A stretch of 64,000 nucleotides of DNA. It comes from Paramarasmius palmivorus (taxonomy: Eukaryota; Basidiomycota; Agaricomycetes; Agaricales; Marasmiaceae). Positions 1 to 11,739 of this stretch are shown one piece after another. A program made the position numbers and the translations under genes. The notes beneath the pieces are model-generated. The model was not told where the DNA came from, did not search any database, and saw nothing but the letters and a program-made list of their open reading frames with translations. Where the stretch lies: NCBI GenBank assembly GCA_037176845.1, contig JAYKXP010000004.1:124001-188000 (forward strand). The letters run 5' to 3'. Numbering within the stretch: the stretch's first letter is position 1; each line of letters begins with the position of its first letter.

Positions 1-208
1 AAGATATGAATAAGATGATGATGAGCAACAAACAACGAAAGCTTTACGAAAAAGTGAAGCACAGCCAGAACAAACGGATTTCCGAGGTGTGTTGTCATCC
101 TAATTACCGATTACTTGCGTATTCTAACATATAATTCGTCAGCGTGCTGCGCTGGAAGAGAAAAAGCGGAAAATAGAAAAGCAGAAACGAAAGGCCGCAA
201 AAACCTAG
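1..208 (+). CDS. NOP7: Pescadillo homologue (Nop7), C-terminal end only
   Basis: This is the last part of a gene that begins outside the window. Exons 1-86 (reading frame from base 3) and 143-208, with a 56-nt intron 87-142; the stop is TAG at 206-208. The visible 40-odd residues contain the basic signature MMMSNKQRKLYEKVKHSQ followed by a Lys/Arg-rich helix ending in KRKAAKT. Pescadillo/Nop7 proteins end in the same way (yeast has MMSNKQKKLYKKMKYS near its C-terminus). The family acts in the nucleolus in the PeBoW/Nop7-Erb1-Ytm1 complex needed for 27S pre-rRNA processing and 60S ribosome assembly. The BRCT domain expected upstream is not in the window, so identification rests on the tail alone. 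Confidence 0.82.
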
Positions 209-563
209 GTTTTACTGTCGGTGTTATCGTCATTTTCTGCATGTATTAAGGTGGTCCAGAGTATGGTAGATACTTATCGACCTCCTGTAACATTCTGCAT
301 GTACGGTTTTGTACACCCCTAGCTTGTTCTTGGGCATAAAGGGCGTAGAGTTTTTAGTTTCATGCTCCCGATACCGTTTTGGCGTGATATGATCGGTCGC
401 ACGGTTGGACCAATTGCCATATAGGCGCTAAAATGAATTGTTACATCGCTGCTCTTCTGTTCACCGCCATGTTCACATCGAGTTTTGGACATTGAAGAAT
501 ACCACGACGGACAGCCCCATTTCTTTCTTCTCTTCTCCCAGCATCACTCACGGCGTTGCATTT
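209..563. other. Intergenic: NOP7 3' end and promoter of the Sec7-PH gene
   Basis: No coding sequence supported. An ATG at 433 opens a 20-codon frame that stops before the chosen start of the next gene, so it could act as an upstream ORF in its leader. Nothing else recognised. Confidence 0.5.
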
Positions 564-3500
564 ATGGTTGGACGATCATCCTCGAATGTGAAGCCCCACA
601 AATTCTTGCAACAGCATCATCCAGCACGTTCTCCACCGTCGTACCAGGAAAGAGACCCATCTCCCGTAATCTTTTCAGAAACAACAGTCACGACGACGGA
701 GGTAGTAACGACGACAACCCAAACGACCACGCATTTCTTCTCTCTGCCGCTGTGGAGGAAGAGAACGCCAGCTGCTTCATTGGCGTCACACCCATCGTAT
801 GGGTCGAACACGTCCTCGAATATGACCACTGAAGATGGCGCTTATCGGGCTAGTTCTTCTAGCTTCATGGTCGACAAAGAGCTTCCTCCCACTCCTCCAC
901 GAAAGGAAGGCGATAACTCGGCAGAGACATCCCTCTCGCCCTCGCGACGTACCTCTTTCGACGAGATTATAGATGAAAGCAGAAGGCCGTCTCTCTTTCC
1001 CAGGTCTGAGAGTCCTTACAGACTGTCCACATCTTCTAGGCCGTCATCAACCGTGGCTCTAGCACAGGCGGCGTTAGGAATAGGTCTGCCCCATATTCTT
1101 CCACACGCATCCACGTCTTCCCACACATCGGACAAGAACACCATCGCCTTTACATCCTTACCGAGCTCATCTTCAGATGATTCACCCACTGCCACGCGCA
1201 ATCACCGCAACTCCAAGTGGAGAGCGTTGTCGACTACAGACCAGTGCGAGCAGCCCGAAACCAGTGAAGGAAGTAGAAGAAGTCGCGGAATTTCCATGGG
1301 GCCAGCAGCGTTCCTGGGCTTCAATGGTAAAAGCTCGGACTCGAAGGACAAAGGGAAAGAGAAGGAGTTGACGGGGGCGGTTGTGTCTCCTTCCAAACAG
1401 CTTGTTCGTAAAGCTTCATTCTGGTCCCGCAAGAAGAATTTGTCTTCCTCAGAGCCTGCCCGCGAACCTCAGCCAACATCTGCCAATCAAGTGGAACTCA
1501 GTGTTCCTTCCCTTCCCACGCTCACACCTATATCGCCCTTCTATGTCGACCTATCTTCATCTTCTGCTGATCAGCAGAGTTCTCGTGGTCAGCATTCCCG
1601 GGGATTGTCGAGAAGCCACTCAGATCGAGCGGGTAACTCGCGTTATTCCCCTAAACTTCCCGCCGAGGTGCCGTATGTGAAGCCAGAAATACCTCCTGGA
1701 AAGAAACGATTGCCTCCCCGCCCTTCGACGGCAGACGCCCTTAACAGACCTCGACCCGCCCGTTTCCTATCTGATGCTCGACCAATGACCGCCTCTCCAC
1801 CTTCTACTCCTGCGGCAGAGCCTGCAATACGGTTTTCAGACCAACAAGAGCAGCCACGCAATCCACACCTACTACGACCACGTTCCCAAACAAATCCACC
1901 TTTCTTACACCGTCTCTCGTTGAATATCTTTTCGTCATCTCCATCTCAGACACTGCCAGCCTCGCCTTCGTTACCAACACCTCCTATCAGACAGTCTCCC
2001 CCGAAAACCTCGATTGAGATACCGAAACCTCAGGTTGACGAAGAGTCGCCAGAAGGATACCTCACCCGTCTCAAGCATGCTGTCAGTAAATCCGAGATTG
2101 CTGGCATACTGGCCTCGACGTGGGTCTCTTCCATTTCTTCGAGACATGAAACATAATAACTTCCTTTATAGTGCCGATCCTTTTCACGTCTCAGCCCTTA
2201 AACTGTACATTGGTCAATTCGATTTTGGGGAAGATCCACTTGACGTGTCACTTCGCCGGTTGCTCATGGATGTTGGTCTCCCAAGGGAGACACAACAGAT
2301 AGACCGTGTCATGGAGGCATTTGCCTCTCGATATTATCAAAGCCATTCGAACTTGTTCACCTCGGAAGGTATTTGTTGTCCCGATCACTAAATGCTCATC
2401 TGCTCAATGGTTAACCCTATCTGTAGATCACCCATATATCTTAGCATTCAGCCTAATTATGCTACATACCGATGCCTTCAACAAGTCTAACAAGCGCAAA
2501 ATGACCAAGGCAGACTATATCAAGAATACGAGACTACCCGGCGTTGCACCCGAGGTTTTAGACGTGAGTACCCGCTTTGGTTTTATACCATGTTGTTGAC
2601 CGGTTTGTTTTTACAAAGTGTTTTTACGACAACATTGTCTTCGCACCTTTCATATTTATTGAAGATCCACTAGATGTGAATGGGCAGCGCGGTCTAGCAG
2701 TAGATGGTACGCCATCTAAGGCTATCGCCCCTGCTGGCAGTGTGTTATCTCCTACAACGAATGGAGGAAACAGCTCGTTAATATTGGGAAAAGGTGGAAA
2801 GGTAGATCCATATTATCTTATTACTAATGTAAGTTCTGGGTTCTACACCGACCTGAATGTTCATTCATATTCTTTCTCAGAATTTACTTGGACCTCTACG
2901 TGTCGACGTGGAAGAACTTATACCTCTAAACGATCCTTACTCCTATGAAGGGACAAACGGACCTTGGGACGAGAAGGATTTGCTCGAATCTTTTGCGCAG
3001 CCGAGTGTCATCGAAGTGACAAGCGATACTTCAAAAGGGAACCCAGTCTTCTTTAGCCTAAGCGTTGCCGGCGGTCCTCCTAGCCCACTTGTCAGCACTT
3101 TGGGTACACCGGCCTTGGACAGGGCACCAGCGCCGGAGCCAATCATCTTGAAGATCACCAAAGTAGGCGTTCTTAATCGCAAAGACGACTACCTCGAGGG
3201 TGGTAAAAAGGCAGCTAGTCGGAGGTGGAGACCTTGGAGTGTCATCCTTACTGGCTCGCAGCTTCTATTGTTCCGTGATTCGACTTGGGCTGAGACAGTA
3301 CTCACGTCTTCTGTCACCACTCAAGCGTTCAAGCCCGACGAGTTGCTATCGCTAAGAGATTCGGTGGCGGTCTATGACAAGTCGTACACGAAGGTAAATA
3401 CACACATCAACACCTATGCTCTTGGATCTAATTTGTTGCATATTAGCATGACTGCACCTTCCGTTTTGTCATGCCTGATGGCCGCCACATCTTGTGGGGT

Positions 3501-4865
3501 GCTTCAAGTGAAGAAGACATGAACGAATGGATATCACGAATCAACTATGGGAGCACGTTCAAGTCAACGGGTGTACGCATGAGGCCACTAGGAATGTCTG
3601 GCAAAGATGTTCAACTAACTGGTGTTGCTGCTGCTACCTCGCACTTGCACGACCTACAGCACGCCAGCCAGGGACAGCACAAGGTCAAGAATTGGGATAT
3701 TGATGCGTCTCATGATCTGATGGGCATGCTGTCGGGTGACAGCGCTACAGTGACACCCGTAAAGAAACCGGCTCGCAGGGTCACTATGGCTAGCACGAGC
3801 AGTGATATCGATGTGCCTGAGGCGCCTGAGATTGATGGTGCAGACCAGTTCATAGCTACATTTGACCAGGTCAAGGCGGATCTAGTCGCTGGTCGTTGTG
3901 CCTCACCAGATGGCAGTCCTAGACCCAATGAATCGACCTCCTCCAGCGAACCCAATTCCTTGCCCGTTTCGCCAGAATCGGTGTTAAATAACCAGCAACT
4001 ACCGTCGCGCTCTCGAGTGGTTCTTTCCAAAGTACAGGCGTTGGAGTCCAAGTTATCAGCTACCCGAACTCAGCTCGACACCGATATCCGATTTGTGCGC
4101 AACATTGCCGTGTTGACACCATTTCAAAGAGCCACACGCGAGAGACTTGTCATGGCTGTACAGAAGATAGCCAAGCAAGTTATGCAAACGCGTCTAGACC
4201 TTGCGAGGTTATCTTGCCATCGAGATGTCCTCTTGCGGGATGTGGCTGCGGAGGCCGAAGATTGGAGTCGTGCTAGGAAAATCGCGCTGCGGGTTGCGAC
4301 GGAAACCTTACAGCTTCAGACACAGCGACAACATAGTACCCCACCCGTGCCGCGTATGACGCTCTCTTATCATGAATCGGATACTAGCGCTTCACCACCA
4401 ATACCAATACCCCAAATGCCTTATTCCCCCTCTCGAGGTTCCCTACACAGACCAGAGTCCACGGCCGAGTCATTCCAATCATTCCATTCGGCTTTAGACT
4501 TTGGACCGGAATGGCCTTCCGCTGACGATATCGACACTTCCGATCTATTGAACACTTCTAGTACGACTGATAACACTTTCCACGGCAGCTTTAGCAGTGG
4601 GAGTCGTGGAAGTCTTCAAGTCGGAACGAACGCCGATGAAGAGTTGCCTGTGAGAACTTCAGAGGATGGGTCACCTTTACCACGAGGAAGTGAAGATTCG
4701 CCGTCGGGCTCACACGAGAAATTTTACACTGCACAAGAGACCAATGTGGAGGAAGAGGCAGAGGAATGGAACAAGACTCGGTGTGCACAACGAGTGTCAC
4801 TAGTACGACTGCCATCTGTTTTGGGATTTGAAAAACATCGGACGAACACTACTATTGATGAATAA
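564..4865 (+). CDS. Sec7-domain ARF guanine-nucleotide exchange factor with PH domain (Syt1-like)
   Basis: Six exons: 564-2119, 2172-2368, 2427-2563, 2619-2828, 2881-3393, 3447-4865; 1343 residues. The first in-frame ATG is at 564. Residues 1-500 are Ser/Pro-rich and disordered, with a Thr-rich stretch (TTTEVVTTTTQTTT) near residue 45. A Sec7 domain follows at about 500-670: it has the catalytic-finger region LPRETQQIDRVMEAFA, where the Glu stands for the glutamic finger of the usual PGEAQ motif, and the second signature LIMLHTDAFNKSNKRKMT. A PH domain lies at about 790-905 (WSVILTGSQLLLF to DMNEWISRINYG), then a helical segment and an acidic tail. Known role of the family: GDP/GTP exchange on ARF GTPases for vesicle budding at Golgi or plasma membrane, with PH-mediated phosphoinositide binding. 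The long disordered N-terminus and Sec7-PH order fit yeast Syt1 rather than the smaller Yel1; that assignment is inference. Confidence 0.88.
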
Positions 4866-5143
4866 AGGTTATGATACTACTTGGGAGTTTATGATAGACT
4901 GTTATCTGCTGTTAATGGAGACTGTACTGTACGAGATAGTGTAGGAGTATTCCTGGAGATTGCCTGGAGATGTTCCTTGAGAAATTTGTTTTTTCAACAG
5001 CTCGTGATCGGAACGCGACTTGAAATGGTACCACGATTACGGGAAAGGTAATCTCGGTTAAGATATGATATTCATTGGAAATCTTTTTTCGCAGTCTCGG
5101 TTAATGCTCGTTGCTCCACTCTTTGTGGACGACGTGGACGACG

Positions 5144-6819
5144 ATGTCGAGCAGCGCCGTTAACAGCAGTGAGCAGTCGAAACGCAAGTTCCGAAACAGG
5201 CTCTCTCTGAGGATTCTGTCGACTTCGTCATCCACCGGCAGGAAATCAAGCAGCCAGTCAGGATTTAATGCGACAGCAAGTACTATTAGTAGTACTATAT
5301 CCTCTCTTGGTCCCGCCTCTCCTACTAGTTCGTCCACATATTTGCCACCATCCTTTCCCTCTTCTCCCACCACCTCTGCTGTTCCTCTTTCCCCAATTCA
5401 CAGTCCCTTCTTTTCTACCTCGTCTGTTCACATGAACAGTACTAGTCCTATATCCAATGAACCCGTTCCTCCGACAGTCAACGAGTTGAACGCAGAGGAG
5501 AAAGCAAAGCTCCTTCGGAAAACACGTAAACTCAGTAGAGTATTCGGAGAAGTGCCTTCACTTCCGACACAAACTTCTGCTAAGCATCCACGGGGTGCTC
5601 CCAATTCCAGCACATGTTCATTCCATCGCAGATCCCTGTCATCCATCTCCACCGCCGAGTCGCAGGCTTCTTCTCGTCGACGTAGACAGGTCGCACGCAA
5701 GGTTCCCTCGCAACCCGATATCAGAGGCTCCATTTCCTCAGATGCGCATGACCATGCTCAACCGCCGCCGCTTCCCGTGTCATTAAAGCACCCGTCACAA
5801 AAAACTAATTTAACAACTCTCTCTGCACCTCCAACACCCTCGACGCCAGTCCAGATGTCTCCAGAGCAAATACGGCGCGCCCGTATGGCTAAACTTCGCC
5901 GGCATCTAGGCGAGGCTATACCTGTGGAACTTGTTACTTGCACTCCGCCAAAGCACCATTTCGACGATGCACGGTTCAGGAAGAGTATCGACGCCGTACC
6001 AGCCTCTGCCTCTTGGCGGAGTATCTCAGGCAAATCGTTACGGAGAACACGTTCTACTGTTCCCAACTTACCATATCCAACTGGAACAAAGAGTCAGTTC
6101 GACTCTGTGGCAGGGACGACACGGGAGGACGCCGTCTCATTTCATCGTCGTCATGTTCAGAATTTTGGCTTGGAAGCCCGTGCAATACATTCGGAAGAGC
6201 GTGAACAGGAAACACGCAGGGAAGAGGTGATGTTTTCACACAAGTCGACTTCATTGCTCGCTTCGCTGATACACATCAACTTGTATAGTCCAAGACGTCT
6301 GAGGAGCAGCAATACGGCCCCGAACACGAAAAGCAAGGGCCGCTGACACCCACCTCAGAATTACCAACTCGGATACAGCAGAGCCGGGACTGCGGATCTC
6401 AAGATATTGAGGAAGTACGGTCCATCTCGAGTATTTCAATTGCAGAGTCTGTCGGTTTTGACGATTCCGCATCGAAATACAGCTCTGGAGCTGTCGTCAA
6501 GGAACGGGACATCGACCAGGATTCTATTTTGGATTTGGATAGCTTGAAGCTCCGGTCAAGTTTCCAGGAACGTAGACGCAGAGCTGCCAAACTGACCCAG
6601 TTTTTTGGCGTTGGATATCATGACCTCTCCGCATCTCTCCCCGCTTCAGATTACGAAGCGCCCACTCCGACTCGGCCCTCTCAGCGTCCTACTGCTGGCG
6701 TGCAGGTCGATATCAGGATGAAGAGTAAACGCTTTTGGGGAAGCGGTGACGAATATTGGACTTGCAACGATGCTGATATGGTTGAAGTGATTGATAAATT
6801 ACGAGATCTAAAAGCTTAA
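5144..6819 (+). CDS. Conserved-looking fungal protein with a motif repeated three times
   Basis: Two exons, 5144-6226 and 6289-6819, join in phase 0 into 537 residues; without the 62-nt intron the frame stops at 6346. I do not recognise the family. The protein is Ser/Thr/Pro-rich, but three short ordered-looking segments share a pattern R-x-x-K-L-x-x-x-(F/L)-G: around residues 122-138 (RKTRKLSRVFGEVP), 244-260 (RARMAKLRRHLGEAIP) and 456-472 (RRRAAKLTQFFGVGY). The C-terminus (about 500-537) is another likely folded piece, with WGSGDEYWTCNDADMVEVI. No signal peptide or membrane segment. Start chosen as the first ATG in frame; the TTG further up is not used. Function unknown; the motif could be a docking or short amphipathic helix element. 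Confidence 0.72.
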
Positions 6820-7133
6820 GGAGATCTGCTTGCTATTTGGTACGATCTTTTTCCTAATACCATTTGGCTTTATCTGACATATGCTGTTTAAAGGCTCTCG
6901 ACATTATCTTTCTCATTTATCTTAATATTGCTAGTTGTGAAGAGTATCTTTTTGGGACTCAGACCGTTAATTGTACAATCAATCTCGCTTTTTTTAGCAA
7001 CGCCGTTCCATATGCTTTCTGGCTTTCGCTCATTCGTTGCAATAATATACACAACATTTGTCAGTTCGATACTGAACCCGCATTTTGATTGACCTCAAGA
7101 GTGACAAATTAGTGGAAAGAGGAGTTTTGCAGT
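6820..7133. other. Intergenic between converging 3' ends
   Basis: AT-rich 3' flanking DNA between the gene ending at 6819 and Rpb8 (stop at 7134). A short open frame at 6864-7088 lacks family resemblance and is probably chance. Confidence 0.5.
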
Positions 7134-7777
7134 CTATACTCGTAGCAGGATGTATATCGGGTCACCAAGGACTATACTGGTCATATGTCGGAAGGAGCCT
7201 GTGAGGGACATAAGAAGGCCACCAAAGGACGCATATGCGGTACTGTATAGGATTTGTGAGCAACGGTAACAATGATCGAGCTTGAGGCACTAACACAAAT
7301 TCAGAAGTTCCCCCATCGAACTTGTAAACCTACAAAAGTATCTTAGATATATCCCGGATTCACCGAAGAACACCGCGTTGGTACTGACTTTTCCGTACAT
7401 GACATAGTCATAGTCCTCTTCGAGCCCTTTACGGCCTTTTCCATCAGGTCTCCAAACGTCTGTGTCTTTATCTTCGTCGTCTCCAGGATCATTGGCACCA
7501 GCTCCAGGTGCTCCTCGCTGTAATGAAGACGCCAATGCTAGAGCAAAGTTTTGGCCGTTTTGAAGAGGGAAAAGTTCAATGTTGTAATCCAAAGTGAGGT
7601 CCATGTCGTAGTTTTTTGAATGCGCGTACAGTCGCGAAACTGCGTTTGATTTCAATCGTACAAGAGGCGTAAGAGAGCTAGTGAATACGGACCTCGATCG
7701 AACTTTCTACCTTCCTTGTCTATGGCATTAATGGTGAATATATCGTCAAAGACGATATTTGAGGATGCAGCGGACAT
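7134..7777 (-). CDS. RPB8: RNA polymerase I/II/III common subunit RPABC3 (Rpb8)
   Basis: Four exons on the minus strand: 7777-7693, 7639-7389, 7329-7295 and 7242-7134, all with consistent phases; 159 residues, close to the family's usual length of about 146. Recognisable Rpb8 pieces: the N-terminal IVFDDIFTINAIDKEGRKFD, then VSRLYAHSKNYDMDLTLDYN, LFPLQNGQNFALALASSL, DYDYVMYGKVYKFDGG and the C-terminal YASFGGLLMSLTG. An Asp/Gly-rich insertion (about residues 75-100) sits where other Rpb8 proteins have a variable loop. The protein is shared by all three nuclear RNA polymerases, forming an OB-fold beta barrel that binds the largest subunit. The gene is divergent from the neighbour starting at 7843, leaving only 65 bp between the two start codons. 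Confidence 0.93.
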
Positions 7778-7842
7778 GGTGGGAAGGAGCAAAAGAATTC
7801 CTGTCAAAATTTGTTGGTCGTCGCGCTTAACCTCGAACCACG
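7778..7842. promoter_or_regulatory. Very short divergent promoter between RPB8 and the alpha/beta-fold gene
   Basis: Only 65 bp separate the Rpb8 ATG (7777, minus) from the next ATG (7843, plus). Both 5' leaders must be minimal or overlap the opposite coding region. No TATA box is visible. Confidence 0.6.
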
Positions 7843-8632
7843 ATGTTCTCAATCTACAAAAATTTCGGCCTGAAAGCTTCTCGGTATCTTTCAGGATCAC
7901 CATTCGCACCGTTTTCTTGTCGTGTAATGGCCATGTCGACGTCAAGCTATCTCATTCGCGAGCCTTCAAAGACAGCATTTCGACTGGTTCCTACCCCATT
8001 GGTCTTCGTATCTGCTTCAAAATGGCATCCTTTAGCCTCTCGAGGAGGGTAATCAGAATTCTCTTTCTGTTTATCAATGTTAAACTGCGTCGCTCAGTTT
8101 GGACGTCTTCTCCCGGATGTACGCCGACAAAGGATACACTTGTCTGGATGTCGATGTCTCTATGCCTCCAGCGGGTAGTAACGACTCCCAAAGTATGTTA
8201 AAGCATTTTGAATCAGGTGAGCACCATTCATACAGCCCACAGCTGTTGTGGCTGACTTTAAGTTTGTTTCCAGAACTACAATCCGCCATACGGCTGTGTA
8301 TGATTCCTTTTGCTCCAGTCATCATCGCTCGGGGGCCGTCTTGTCTGATCACTCAGCAGTACATCTCTTCTCACCCCGCAACAGGATTAATACTCATCTC
8401 TCCACCACCATCGAACGACGACGTCGACATCCTATCAACTCCCTTACCAGAATTCAACTTTGAACCAAAGTTTCCTATCGCAGTCTTTGCCACGCCACAA
8501 GAAATGGAGGCTTTAAAGGTCAAGAATAGATTGGTTCGAGATGGGGGCGTTGATGTGTTTACCGTTGGTGATACAGAAGGGCAGGAGACTTTTGTTAAAA
8601 TCGAGGAATGGTTAGATGAAATTGGTGTTTGA
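7843..8632 (+). CDS. Alpha/beta-hydrolase-fold-like protein, probably mitochondrial
   Basis: Three exons: 7843-8048, 8098-8216, 8274-8632; 227 residues. The N-terminus (MFSIYKNFGLKASRYLSG) is basic, with Ser, Arg and hydrophobic residues and no acidic residue in the first 40, compatible with a mitochondrial presequence. The body shows an alpha/beta-hydrolase-like pattern: LVFVSASKWH, FSRMYADKGYTCLDVDV, then a nucleophile-elbow-like VIIARGPSCLITQQYI and LILISPPPSND. The elbow reads G-P-S-C-L rather than the usual G-x-S-x-G, so catalytic activity is uncertain. A later strand FPIAVFATPQE is typical of the region before the catalytic Asp. I cannot name the family; the fold call is inference. Confidence 0.7.
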
Positions 8633-8869
8633 TCATTATGTACGGTATTCTTCGAAATAGTATCGGTCTCTACCCAGACTACAGTAGTAGCGGGTGGTTG
8701 CAATTGGATTTTGCATAGCGCTCTTAGCAACGTGTTGTTCAGATCCTGCTAGTCCTGGCGTCTGGCCTAAATAGATATACATCGGTAATGTAAATAAACA
8801 GTAAGGATATCAGTACATGGGTATGTAAACGATGGGCGAGGCATGTCATTTTCCGATACTACAAAGTCC

Positions 8870-9961
8870 CTATTGCTCAGAGCTCATTTCCTTTTTGATT
8901 TCCTGCTTGGCCTCAGCAACAGTAGCTAAGCCAGGAAGGACAACCTTCCATGTCGCTCTCGATGCGAGGACTCGATGCACCTGGTGTTGAATTAACTCGT
9001 GAAGTTTTGGGACATTGGCCAATTTGGCGCGGCTACCCATTAGAGACGCTGTGGTCAGATCTAGGGTGAATTCGGGAGATATTGTAAAGGTTAAAACTGG
9101 TGCGGGTGATGTTGGCGCGGGTGGAATGATTGATATCTGTCGCAAGTATAAGCCTAGGTCAAAAAGCTAAAATGACCAGTCTTTAACTTACCGAGGACTT
9201 GAACTGGGAAAGGGATATTGTCAGCGAAACGGGAAGTCGGGCGAAGGACGGCATAGGATAATTGAAAAGATATGAGGTGGAGAGCGACACTGATATTGAG
9301 TCCGCATAGTCGAGGTCAAATTCAATCTCCTAGCAGACGGTGAGCGTTGTTCGCATTGACCGAGTCTCGCTACTCACGGGAGGTTGGTCTTTAGGAAGCG
9401 CACGTCGCCGTCCGTTATATAGTCGGGGCGCTGAACAGCCTAGGTTAACTGAGTGCACTACAATGGGATCCTGGGGGCAAGAGGCAGTCAGTACCCGCAT
9501 TATGTCCACTGTTATTGAGAACTCACCAAGAATCCTACTGGCCGTATCTTGTTCGCGTACTCTTCGAGTCTCCGACGAGCAATCTCATCACCGTCTATAC
9601 CAGGCATGTCATCCCTCAACTTTGACCTGTAAACGTCCACGACCTGCCCGAAAATGTCAGATACTATTCGGTGACAAGCGCGTCATGAACAGACTTGGTG
9701 TAACAGGATATTAAACCATTCTGCGGACTCGTCTTCGGGATTTTCATTGGTTGCTCGTTGGGAGATTATTCGTTGATGTTTTGAAAAGGTTTCGCTGCTG
9801 ACTTTGGGGTGATATGACGAGGTTTCGAATGGATATTTGGTAGAATCGAGAAACAGATACTTGAGAATGAGGTAGAGCAGAACGAGAATTGAAAGCTGGC
9901 CAAAGATGAGTCCTTGGGTGAAGGTCGGCTGGAGAGAGAAGATGTAATTGCTGCTGGCCAT
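8870..9961 (-). CDS. MMM1: Mmm1, SMP-domain subunit of the ERMES ER-mitochondria tether
   Basis: Five exons on the minus strand: 9961-9695, 9643-9527, 9470-9378, 9329-9192, 9136-8870; 293 residues. The N-terminus MASSNYIFSLQPTFTQGL followed by a hydrophobic span (about residues 18-38, GQLSILVLLYLILKYLFL) is the ER-anchored lumenal-transmembrane start typical of Mmm1. After a linker comes the SMP lipid-transfer domain (about 80-265), beginning ESAEWFNILLHQVVDVYRSK and containing PVGFLDPIVVHSVNLG and FDLDYADSISVSLS. Mmm1 forms ERMES with Mdm10, Mdm12 and Mdm34, passing phospholipids between ER and mitochondria and maintaining mitochondrial shape. It is divergent from the TTL-like gene with 173 bp between starts. 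The first intron (9644-9694) was placed by homology to VVDVYRSKLR, since nearer acceptors give an intron that is too short. Confidence 0.93.
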
Positions 9962-10134
9962 GAACGTCGAAAAGAAAGAGCGAGAGCCAGCCGAACGCCA
10001 GCTTCGCGACCAGGTAAAACTGTGGTAAAACTTTTCTCAAGCCTGTCGTCAGTGTGACTGTCGCGTCGACTCGGCTGTTTAGCCTGTGATTTCGGCACCA
10101 CGCGGATTTTTCTGCCCCTTGACAAGAAACCACC

Positions 10135-11662
10135 ATGGCCTCTGAGCCTGCCCCATTTGTAGCTCAAGTCATCTGGCCAAATGCTCCTCTCACTGATTCT
10201 CTCGTTCGCAATGCTCTTCTTCATCTTCATCCAGAGTGTCAAATCGTATCTTCAGCAACTTCCGGTTCTTCATTGCAATGGTCATCATACGACGAGATTG
10301 ATCATGAACTCGTCAACACGCGCCGAGAATCCGTTCTGTCTTCATCATACACTTTTCGCAAGTGTTTGATCAGGAAGCACTTTTTATCACGCTGTATCTC
10401 GTCCTTCTTGACCAAGAAGCCAGAATCGCTACTCAAAGACGCATGGCCCCGGACTTTTGAAATCGAGATCTCATTCGCTGATGAACTCGATGAGATCTTT
10501 GCCGATGAACTTTGGGAGCTAGGAGAAGAACTCGAAAATAACCAAAAGTGGTGGATTCTGAAGCCGTTGAGTCAAGCCTAGGTTCAATCTTCTATAATGT
10601 CCTCATCCTCGCTGTATCTAGAGGTATGGCAGATAGAGGAAATGGGATCAGGCTGTTCAACGACCGTGCTACTCTGGAGGGAATTTTTGAAGAATTTGAG
10701 GAAAGCGACGACGACGATGTCCACGAGAACGATGAGGACAGCGCGACTGGCATAGTAACCTCTCAGCTGCGCCATTTCGTTATTCAGGTTTGTACCAATC
10801 TTAAGTAGCAAAAGATACTCTTTATACTCAATATTCATGATCACAGGAATATCTTGCTTGTCCTCTCCTTCTTGATCCCTCCGAGATCCCATTGAACGAC
10901 GACACAAAGCCGAAACCAGAGGCTCTACGTGGTCACAAGGTAGGTCGCACATACAACTCACACTGATATATCTTCTGATGTAATCCTTCCTAGTTTCACC
11001 TCAGAGCTTACTGCGTTGCATCTGGGGCATTGTCACTATACTTGTATACACGTGTGCTAGCACTCTTCTCTGCACTACCATACCAGGATCCAGCGTCTGA
11101 GCTAGGCAACATCGATTTGGCACGTCATCTCACGAATACCTGCCTCCAGGTCAGTGATAGGGGAGAAGAAGGCGTGCGGTTGTTGGACGAATTAGCTGGC
11201 TGCCGTATTTTGTCAGGATCAGGCGATGCTGTCTTTACTGAGGACGATATTGGCGATTTGAAGGACCAAATGAAAAACATTCTCGCAGAAACTTTTGCTG
11301 CTGCATTAAGGGATCCGGTCAATTTTCAGGTAATAAATCTTTGCTCTCATGAGTACATAAGCTGATGAGGTGTTGGGTAGCCACTGCCGAATGCCTTTGA
11401 GCTGTTTGGTGTCGACTTTATGGTGACGCACTCTCCGGACCCGCAAAAGAAGTTCCAAGTAAATCTCCTAGAGATTAATGCTGAACCGGCGATTGAAATG
11501 ACAGGACCAAGATTAAGGTGGATATTAGAGGGCTTGTTTACAACTATAGCCAGCACATGCGTCGAACCGTTCTTCCAGAAGTCAAAAGAGGAACAATGGG
11601 ATGTGGGCCAAGAACGACAAAATTTCTTAAAATGTCTCGAACAGCAAGTACGTGGCAAATAG
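10135..11662 (+). CDS. Tubulin-tyrosine-ligase-family protein (TTL domain; Pby1-like)
   Basis: Five exons: 10135-10565, 10622-10787, 10847-10939, 10994-11329, 11381-11662; 435 residues. The ATP-grasp core of the TTL family is visible: WWILKPGMADRGNGIRLF (split by intron 1, residues about 139-156), HFVIQEYLACPLLL, HKFHLRAYCVASG, DLARHLTNTC and, near the end, ELFGVDFMV plus VNLLEINAEPAIEMTG, the metal-binding E-x-N region. TTL-family enzymes ligate amino acids such as Tyr, Glu or Gly onto tubulin or other proteins; yeast Pby1, a P-body-associated protein, has the same domain. This protein lacks the additional N-terminal phosphatase-like domain of Pby1 and has an Asp-rich insertion after GIFEEF. 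Substrate unknown. Confidence 0.88.
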
Positions 11663-11739
11663 TGGAATTTAGATAGCAGTAAGTCCTTAAGTATGCATAG
11701 TCCGTTATTACAAGTATACAATCGCTACATAAGGCGCGT

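Noticed and set aside
7716..8201. 161-codon frame on the plus strand
   Set aside because: It overlaps Rpb8 exon 1 in antisense and the alpha/beta gene in a different frame; the spliced model at 7843 gives a coherent protein.
9668..9694. A 27-nt intron in MMM1 giving HQVLSDIFGQ
   Set aside because: Too short to splice; the 51-nt alternative yields the family sequence LLHQVVDVYRSK.
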